Part shown: in pieces, positions 58,784 to 64,000 of the stretch
Numbering within the stretch: position 1 is the stretch's first letter
How the letters are laid out: every line of letters begins with the position of its first letter
NCBI GenBank assembly: GCA_045106735.1
Contig: JBGCEZ010000016.1
Coordinates: 1-64,000, forward strand
Length of the DNA: 64,000 nt
Direction of reading: 5' to 3'
Source: JBGCEZ01 sp045106735
GTDB lineage: Bacteria; Planctomycetota; Phycisphaerae; Phycisphaerales; SM1A02
The notes under the pieces: model-generated
The model's input: only the letters and a program-made list of their open reading frames with translations
Told to the model about the DNA's origin: nothing
The model's database searches: none
Made by a program: the position numbers and the translations under genes

Positions 58784-60412
58784 TCAGGCTGCCTGCCCGC
58801 GCACCCGCGATGTCGACGCCGTCGCCGACGCATCGGATGGCGGCGCCGGCTCGACCACGTCGGACGCCTCGGCCATCAAGTCAAAGATGACCTGGCCGTC
58901 CAGATGCAATCGGATCGTGCGCGACGAATACTGAATCCCGGCCGGCAAGTGGAACAGCTTGAAGTGCATCGTCGCGGCGGAGACCGCGCGGCCGCGACTC
59001 GCCACCGTGCGATCAATGCGGACCACGTTCTCCCAGCCGCGAAGATCGACTTCCACGATGGATGTCGCGCTCCGCCGCCGGACTTCCAGGATCAATTGGT
59101 TCCAGCGCACCTCGACCACGGCCACCTGGACGTCCGTCAAATCGCGCGGACGCGTCCGACGTTCGCGCCACACGGCGACCCGGCGGATCGACCGCCGCAT
59201 CGACCAACGCGGCCGCCGCAGAATCGACGCCACGCGGCACACGCTCGCCCACCGTTGCCGCGCCCATTGGATGGCGAATCGGCTCGTGGCCGGAGGGGCG
59301 TACACCAGTTGCTCGAAGGCGACCTCGCCATCTTCCAGCCACGCCTCCATCGCCCCGCGGGCGATCAACTGGCCCCGGGCATCCTCGATCGCCCCGGTCA
59401 GCCAACCGGCGGCGATGTCGGCCACGGGGTATCCGAACTGGCCGACGAGGGTGAACGTTGGGGCGTGCATCTCGTCGGGCAATCCCGACGCGATGCGCCG
59501 AAAGCGTTCGCCGGTCGTGCGCCGGCGCATCCACGCGACCCACACGCTGTCTTCGTAGCCGGGGGCGTCCGAGGGGGCGCCGTCGCGCTGGGCGGCCTGC
59601 AGCACGCTGGCGATCGCGACCACCGGTATCGATTGTCCACCGGTTTCGACCATGCCGGTCGCGCGGTCGATGTTCAGCAGCATCCGGCCGCGGTTCACGC
59701 GCCGCCAGACCACGATCGCCGGCCCGAGCACGATGGCCACGACGACGATCAGCACCGGCCATCGCCAGGCGTCGCCGGCGACGTGCGCGGCCAGGCGCAC
59801 GAAGTGACCGGTGGCAAACATGGCGGTGGTGAAGACCGCGGTCAGTCCGAGCGTCACCGAGGTATGCCGAGGAATGCGGCGCGGGGCGTCGAACAGCCCC
59901 CAGCGTTCCGGGGAGATCGGCCCGATGTGCGCCCGGCCATTGGTCCGGCGGCCGTAGACGAAAGCGGCCACCAGCAGTGGGCAGAACGCACCGGCCACCA
60001 GGATGATGCCGAGCCGCAGGCCCACGCCCGCACGGGAATCGCCGAGTCCGGTCGGCGTCGACTCCCAGAGAACGATGGCCACGATTGCGACGGCCACGCC
60101 GAGCATGACGCCGACCATCGGCAGGATGGTGCGAGCCGGCGGCGGCCCCGCGCCTTCGACCGCGGGCGGCGTCCAGTCCGCGGGACGCTCGGCGACCGGA
60201 CCGTTCTCCCGATCGGCTGTCCGCCGGCCACGGGATGGCCCGGGCGACGTACGACGCGGCGCGAGGTCGGCCGTGGCGTTCGATGGGTGGTCCGACACGC
60301 CAGTTGACTTGCCGTCGGCCAGACCGTCGGCCGCTCCGTCCACCGCCCGGTGGTGGGGCGAGTCCGGTGCCGGATCCGGCTGACGGTCGTCATGGTGAGC
60401 GGGTTCGGCCAT
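58784..60412 (-). CDS. Four-TM membrane protein of unknown function
   Basis: The N-terminal 90 or so residues of this 542-residue protein are disordered (Asp/Pro/Ala/Arg-rich). Four TM helices follow in two pairs: I-L-P-M-V-G-V-M-L-G and L-G-I-I-L-V-A-G, then G-L-T-A-V-F-T-T-A and L-I-V-V-V-A-I-V-L-G. The long C-terminal cytoplasmic part has a beta-rich region beginning L-L-N-I-D-R-A-T-G-M-V, reminiscent of a bacterial PH-like domain, and ends in a second beta-rich segment. No catalytic motif. ATGs lie at 60412 and 60502. Confidence 0.55.
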   Translation of the reverse strand: MAEPAHHDDRQPDPAPDSPHHRAVDGAADGLADGKSTGVSDHPSNATADLAPRRTSPGPSRGRRTADRENGPVAERPADWTPPAVEGAGPPPARTILPMVGVMLGVAVAIVAIVLWESTPTGLGDSRAGVGLRLGIILVAGAFCPLLVAAFVYGRRTNGRAHIGPISPERWGLFDAPRRIPRHTSVTLGLTAVFTTAMFATGHFVRLAAHVAGDAWRWPVLIVVVAIVLGPAIVVWRRVNRGRMLLNIDRATGMVETGGQSIPVVAIASVLQAAQRDGAPSDAPGYEDSVWVAWMRRRTTGERFRRIASGLPDEMHAPTFTLVGQFGYPVADIAAGWLTGAIEDARGQLIARGAMEAWLEDGEVAFEQLVYAPPATSRFAIQWARQRWASVCRVASILRRPRWSMRRSIRRVAVWRERRTRPRDLTDVQVAVVEVRWNQLILEVRRRSATSIVEVDLRGWENVVRIDRTVASRGRAVSAATMHFKLFHLPAGIQYSSRTIRLHLDGQVIFDLMAEASDVVEPAPPSDASATASTSRVRGQAA

Positions 60413-60571
60413 CCGAAACGTATCGGCCGCCGCCTCGGCCAACTGGGGGCCGACGCGGCGAGCGGGCCGAGATGGCGCGAACCGGCGGCCACCGACCCGC
60501 ATCCCGGCCAGTCGGAGCGTCCGAGAGGTGAGCGCGGATCCGCCATGGCGCAGAATCTGCGCGAAGCCGGC

Positions 60572-61942
60572 CTATTCGATCGTCGCCGATCCCGGGCGAT
60601 CACCGGCCACGAACCACAGGACCGCGGCACCGTTGGCGTCCATCACCACCCACGTGTGGCCGGCGAACGTCGCCTGATCCCGCGTCGACGCGGCCCGCAG
60701 CCAACCAAAGTCGCGGGCCAATCCGACGGTGTCGATCCACATCAAACGCAGCGATGCGTCGGTGCGATTCTCGAAACGGATGTCCGTGGCCGCACCGCCC
60801 GACCGCGAGGACGGCGGCGTCTTGCCCGCCGCGGCGCGGGTCGCCGGAAGCGCCTCGCGATCGATCTGCTGGTGCGCGCGCCACGCGGCCAAGACGCGCT
60901 CGGGCCACGCAAAGCTCGGGGCGTTCGAGCGATCGAAGCCGGCCAGATGCGCGGCGTTCGGACGCGCGGCCGGCAGCGTGTACCGCCACGGATTCCCGCG
61001 AAAGACTTCGTCGACCAAAGCGAACATGTCCGGGTCGTACGCCCGCAGTTCGGCGCGGGTGTTCACGTGGTTGTGTTCGGCATCGTCCTGCCGGTTCGTC
61101 TCAAAGTACGACTGCACCGCCTCGGCCCAGTACTCGTGCCGATTGGTCGACGCGTACGTCCCGGTCCAGCGACCGGCGGTCATCGCTCGGTCATACGTCG
61201 CCTCCAGCCGACGATCAAACGTCGGGTCGAGGCGGTTGATCCCCATCTGGTGGATCGCGTGGGCAAACTCGTGCACCAAAATGCTCTCGGCCGCGTACGG
61301 ATCTCCGTTGAGCTGCAGCAGATTCTCTTCGCCGCAGGTCACCGCCGGTCGGGCGCGGGTCGCCCCGAGCCCGCGCGCCCGGCGATCCCAGTACGCCGCG
61401 GGCTTCAAGTCCGCGTGCTCCGGGACATCGGTCGTGAATTCGTCGTGGGCCATCACCGCCAACCGGACGCGGCCAGCGGCGAGGGCGTCGAGCACATCGG
61501 TTCGTCCCGGCAGCATGCCCAGCACGATGGAGGCCGCCTCGCGCAGGGCCGCGGGCTCCACCCGGGCCGAGCCGACGATCGGGAATGCGCCGACGCGAAC
61601 CACCTGCGTGTACGACTCGGCGAGCTTGAATCGGGTGCGGAGCGCGGGATCCAGCGGCTCCACCGAGGGGACGGTTGGCGCGGGCGACGGGTCCGCGCCC
61701 GAGGGCGAAGCGGGCGGCGGAACGGGGGCCGACGCGGGGGCCGACACGGGCACCGAAGACAACGCGCCAGGCAACGCGTTCGGCGGTGCGTTCGGCGGCG
61801 CGTCAGACGACGCGTCCGGCGGTGCGTCCGGCGGCGCGTCAGACAACGCGTCCGGCGGCGCCGCACCGAGCACCAGCGCCACCGCCGCCCCGCCCAAGAC
61901 GCCGCGCGCCACCCGCATCAAACTCGGACGTCCGCGCGTCAC
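60572..61942 (-). CDS. Exported zinc metalloprotease with C-terminal VHL beta-like domain
   Basis: This 456-residue protein has a signal peptide (about 9-28) and a Pro/Ala/Asp repeat linker (29-95). The metalloprotease-like domain has H224-E-F-A-H228-A-I-H and a downstream R-H-E-Y-W-A-E274-A-V-Q-S-Y-F, consistent with an H-E-x-x-H ... E zinc site. Residues 387-446 resemble the von Hippel-Lindau beta domain: I-R-F-E-N-R-T, L-M-W-I-D, F-A-G-H-T-W-V-V-M-D and L-W-F-V-A. In VHL this fold binds prolyl-hydroxylated peptide; here it may be a substrate-recognition unit. The GTG start overlaps the upstream stop. Confidence 0.7.
   Translation of the reverse strand: MTRGRPSLMRVARGVLGGAAVALVLGAAPPDALSDAPPDAPPDASSDAPPNAPPNALPGALSSVPVSAPASAPVPPPASPSGADPSPAPTVPSVEPLDPALRTRFKLAESYTQVVRVGAFPIVGSARVEPAALREAASIVLGMLPGRTDVLDALAAGRVRLAVMAHDEFTTDVPEHADLKPAAYWDRRARGLGATRARPAVTCGEENLLQLNGDPYAAESILVHEFAHAIHQMGINRLDPTFDRRLEATYDRAMTAGRWTGTYASTNRHEYWAEAVQSYFETNRQDDAEHNHVNTRAELRAYDPDMFALVDEVFRGNPWRYTLPAARPNAAHLAGFDRSNAPSFAWPERVLAAWRAHQQIDREALPATRAAAGKTPPSSRSGGAATDIRFENRTDASLRLMWIDTVGLARDFGWLRAASTRDQATFAGHTWVVMDANGAAVLWFVAGDRPGSATIE
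61750..61865 (-). repeat. 12-bp-type coding repeat (D-A-P-P / N-A-P-P)
   Basis: Imperfect GGCGGTGCGTCC-type units encode the Pro/Ala/Asp/Asn linker of the metalloprotease. Copies differ by a few bases and stay in frame. Confidence 0.75.
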
Positions 61943-62262
61943 TCGGGCGCCGGTCCACGGAGAAGCTCTTCCGGTCGTGTGCCGGGGACGCGGTGGATCA
62001 GGCCGCGCGCTTCAAGATCAAGCTTCACACTCACGCAATGCCACATGACCGACGCGTCGGCCGGAAAGTCCGTGCCTTTGAGCTTGGGGGCGATGAGTTC
62101 GGCCAGATCGGTGAACGTCGGCCCCGGCCCGCGCTTCGGCAGGATTTCCAAGATCGCGGTGCGCACGGGTTCGTAGCGATGCCGCGGCAGCCGGACACCG
62201 GTCTTGCCCTGCGGATGCAGGGTCAGGGTCCGGCCGTCGTCGTCGTAGATTGCTTTGCTCAT
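61939..62262 (-). CDS. Small DUF6958-like protein
   Basis: This 107-residue soluble protein has a core Y-E-P-V-R-T-A-I-L-E-I-L-P, a helix-turn region L-T/F-T-D-L-A-E-L-I, then W-H-C-V-S-V-K-L-D-L-E-A-R-G-L-I and R-V-P-G-T-R-P-E. The pattern is a small winged-helix-like fold found in short conserved bacterial proteins; the DUF6958 label is from memory. It overlaps the GNAT gene upstream (ATGA) and the metalloprotease gene downstream (GTGA), so all three are probably co-translated. Confidence 0.65.
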   Translation of the reverse strand: MSKAIYDDDGRTLTLHPQGKTGVRLPRHRYEPVRTAILEILPKRGPGPTFTDLAELIAPKLKGTDFPADASVMWHCVSVKLDLEARGLIHRVPGTRPEELLRGPAPE

Positions 62263-62921
62263 CGGCGCTCCTCCGCTGCAGACTCCGTCGATCGTACCTC
62301 CGCCCAATCGTCCTTCAAAAGTCCGTAGATGACGGAATCCTGCACTTCCCCGGCGATGCGCCAACGCTCCCGCAGGTAGCCCTCGCGGACAAAGCCCAGC
62401 CGCTCCAAGCTGGAAATCGACGCAGCATTGCGCGGATCGACGTCGGCTTCCAAGCGGCACAGGCCCCCGTCGCCGAACGCATGGTCAATGAGGACGCCGA
62501 GGGCCTCGCCCATGAGCCCGCGGCCCCAATGGGAGCGCGTGAGGGCGTAACCGAGTTCCGCTCGCTGATTCGACCGGTCGATCGAGGCGAGCGTGATCGT
62601 GCCGATCAATGCATCGTCGCCGGCCTCGGTCAGTGCCCATTGCAGCAGGTCGCCGCTGCGGCGCGAGGCGGCCATGCTGGCGATCAGGTCGTCGGCCTGG
62701 GCGAGCTCACTCCATGCGGCCCACGACCAGTAGCGGGTCACGTCGGCGTCCGAGAACAGGCGGAAGAGCGCGTCGCGATCAGTCGGCCGCGGGGTGCGCA
62801 GGCGGATCCGCCCGGCCGAAAGTTCGGGCAACTCGGGCGCGGGTGCGGTTTCGCCGGGCGAATGTGCCGCCTGGCCGGCGGACGGGTCGGAATGGCGGGC
62901 GTCGGCATCCTGAGCGGGCAT
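62259..62921 (-). CDS. GNAT acetyltransferase (RimJ/RimL-like)
   Basis: The N-terminal 35 residues of this 220-residue protein are disordered. A GNAT fold follows: I-R-L-R-T-P-R-P-T-D-R-D-A at strand 1, L-I-G-T-I-T-L near strand 4, and the acetyl-CoA loop S-H-W-G-R-G-L-M-G-E-A. S-I-S-S-L-E-R-L-G-F and R-E-R-W completes it. Close relatives acetylate N-terminal or side-chain amines of ribosomal proteins or antibiotics. The target is unknown. It leads the operon with the DUF protein and the metalloprotease. Confidence 0.8.
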   Translation of the reverse strand: MPAQDADARHSDPSAGQAAHSPGETAPAPELPELSAGRIRLRTPRPTDRDALFRLFSDADVTRYWSWAAWSELAQADDLIASMAASRRSGDLLQWALTEAGDDALIGTITLASIDRSNQRAELGYALTRSHWGRGLMGEALGVLIDHAFGDGGLCRLEADVDPRNAASISSLERLGFVREGYLRERWRIAGEVQDSVIYGLLKDDWAEVRSTESAAEERR

Positions 62922-63235
62922 CGGTGGATGGTACGGGTGACGCCGGCCCGCGGGACAAGGGCCCAGGCAGGTGGGCGGGGTGGGCGATGTCGCCGGGCTG
63001 GCCGCGGTGGCCGCGGTGGCCGGCCGCTCCGGGGCGGCCGAGGTAACCGACCTGGCCAAGGTCGCCGCGCTGGCCGCGGTCGCCGGCCGCCCCGGGGCGG
63101 CGGGAGAAGCCGGGGTGCCCGAACTCGCCGTGTCGCCTCGGGGGACCCGAACTGGCCGAAACGGGGCCGCCATGCGACCATGCCCGGCCAATCGACCCGG
63201 GCCCATCGCCCGCCGACCCCTCCAGGAGCCTTGCC
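62922..63235. other. Divergent spacer with a 30-bp duplication
   Basis: The spacer lies between the GNAT gene (-) and the arginase gene (+). It contains a 30-bp block at 63009-63038 repeated at 63072-63101 with two mismatches, inside a GGCCGCGGT-rich stretch. Both strands show collagen-like or Pro/Ala-rich frames across it that are repeat artefacts. Confidence 0.55.
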
Positions 63236-64000
63236 GTGTCCGTCCGCCCCCGTTCGATCCGCCTCTTTGGTGTTCCCATGGACCTCGGCCAGGAGACCCG
63301 CGGGGTGGACTTGGGTCCCGGTGCGATCCGCTACGCCGGCTTGCGGCGGCGCCTGCGCCGGCTCGGACACACGGTCGAGGACTTCGGCAACATCGAAGTG
63401 CCCGTCCGCGACCAGGTCGATCCGGACGAACGCGCGAACTACATCCCCGAGATCGCCCGCGTCTGCCAGCGCATGGCCGACGCCGCGATCAAGGCCTGCA
63501 ACGAGGGGACGACGCCCGTCTTCCTTGGCGGCGACCACTCGATCGCGATCGGCAGCGTGTCGGGCGTGGCCCAGGCGGGCCGCACCGGCGTGATCTGGGT
63601 TGACGCCCACGGCGACTACAACACGCCGGAAACCAGTCCGACCGGCAACGTGCACGGCATGCCGGTGGCGGTGCTCTGCGGCGACGGCCCCGAAGAGCTC
63701 GTCAACGTCGGCGGACCCGGCCCCAAGCTGCGGCCCGAGGACATCGTGCAGATCGGGATTCGCGACCTGGACGACGCCGAACGCGAACGCCTGCGCGACA
63801 GCGGCATCACCGTGTTCACCATGCGCGACGTGGACCAACGTGGGATTGGCGCGGTCACCCGCGACGCCCTCGAGCGGCTCAGCCACCTCGACCGGCTGCA
63901 CGTGAGCTTCGATCTGGACAGCCTGGAACCGCGCGAAGCGCCGGGCGTCGGAACGCCGGTTCACGGCGGCCTCAGCTACCGCGAAGCGCACTTCCTCTGC
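63236..64000 (+). CDS. rocF: Arginase (partial, cut by window end)
   Basis: 255 residues are visible. The binuclear manganese ligands are in place: G-G-D-H101-S, W-V-D123-A-H125-G-D127-Y-N-T and S-F-D226-L-D228-S-L-E-P. The substrate loop T-S-P-T-G-N-V-H-G matches arginases rather than agmatinases, and G-T-P-V-H-G-G-L-S-Y-R-E follows. It should hydrolyse arginine to ornithine and urea. The GTG at 63236 has GGAG about eight bases upstream. The last 40-50 residues lie beyond the window. Confidence 0.92.
   Translation, partial: MSVRPRSIRLFGVPMDLGQETRGVDLGPGAIRYAGLRRRLRRLGHTVEDFGNIEVPVRDQVDPDERANYIPEIARVCQRMADAAIKACNEGTTPVFLGGDHSIAIGSVSGVAQAGRTGVIWVDAHGDYNTPETSPTGNVHGMPVAVLCGDGPEELVNVGGPGPKLRPEDIVQIGIRDLDDAERERLRDSGITVFTMRDVDQRGIGAVTRDALERLSHLDRLHVSFDLDSLEPREAPGVGTPVHGGLSYREAHFLC

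Noticed and set aside
62779..63279. Collagen-like Gly-x-y frame on the minus strand
   Set aside because: The periodicity comes from a GC-rich duplication in a spacer and the frame overlaps the GNAT gene in another phase. No start signal.

Overview
The window is high-GC bacterial DNA, dense in genes, with no rRNA, tRNA, integrase, transposase or CRISPR array that I could find. The gene content suggests a planctomycete, most likely of the Phycisphaerae. Three features point there: repeated small membrane proteins with a C-terminal zinc ribbon (C-x2-C-G-Y-D-L-R ... C-P-E-C-G), a prepilin-like protein with an H-x9-D-G type C-terminus, and many ECF sigma factors beside membrane-anchored partners. 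This assignment is inference; no marker gene settles it. Starts are often GTG, and adjacent genes very often share ATGA or GTGA overlaps, so translational coupling is common. Short in-frame tandem repeats (12 bp and 6 bp units, Gly-rich, Pro-Ala-rich and Lys-Arg-rich tracts) are scattered through genes and spacers.

Layout, 1-14 kb. A run of plus-strand genes holds a methyltransferase-like membrane protein, a PQQ-blade protein, a VOC protein, an EEP phosphatase/nuclease, three zinc-ribbon membrane proteins, a secreted PqqB-like metallo-beta-lactamase lipoprotein and mtnN. Then come two minus-strand regulatory operons. One is PadR followed by a HAAS-like/STN-like membrane protein with a long glycine-rich tail. 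The other is a paralogous STN-like protein, an ECF sigma factor, a one-TM protein and a secreted coiled-coil protein. A perfect inverted repeat lies upstream of padR.

14-36 kb. Two exported amidohydrolases of different families; cysQ; a degenerate EEP protein; then a minus-strand set that reads as an aminophosphonate-use module: an OPA-type MFS transporter, an exported LamG + metallophosphoesterase, a PhnX-like HAD hydrolase with the D-x-A-G-T signature and an overlapping FAD-dependent amine oxidase. A sugar-nucleotide epimerase, a prepilin-like protein, a second ECF sigma/anti-sigma pair, an ABC-F ATPase, a lipoprotein and a small protein follow.

36-64 kb. An M16 peptidase homologue without its zinc motif, dapB, a histone-H1-like Lys/Arg repeat protein, a 7Fe ferredoxin, two small membrane proteins, hisS overlapping mqnB (futalosine hydrolase), and a pilMNO-P-like-pilB block for type IV pilus or type II secretion assembly. 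After these come an SDR, a TPR/peptidase-MA protein, a LolA-like protein, a polytopic GT-C-like protein overlapping a UbiA-family prenyltransferase, an sdhB gene without sdhA or sdhC, a four-TM protein, and an overlapping GNAT / small DUF / metalloprotease-VHL operon. The window ends inside an arginase gene. Convergent gene pairs are usually separated by strong hairpins.
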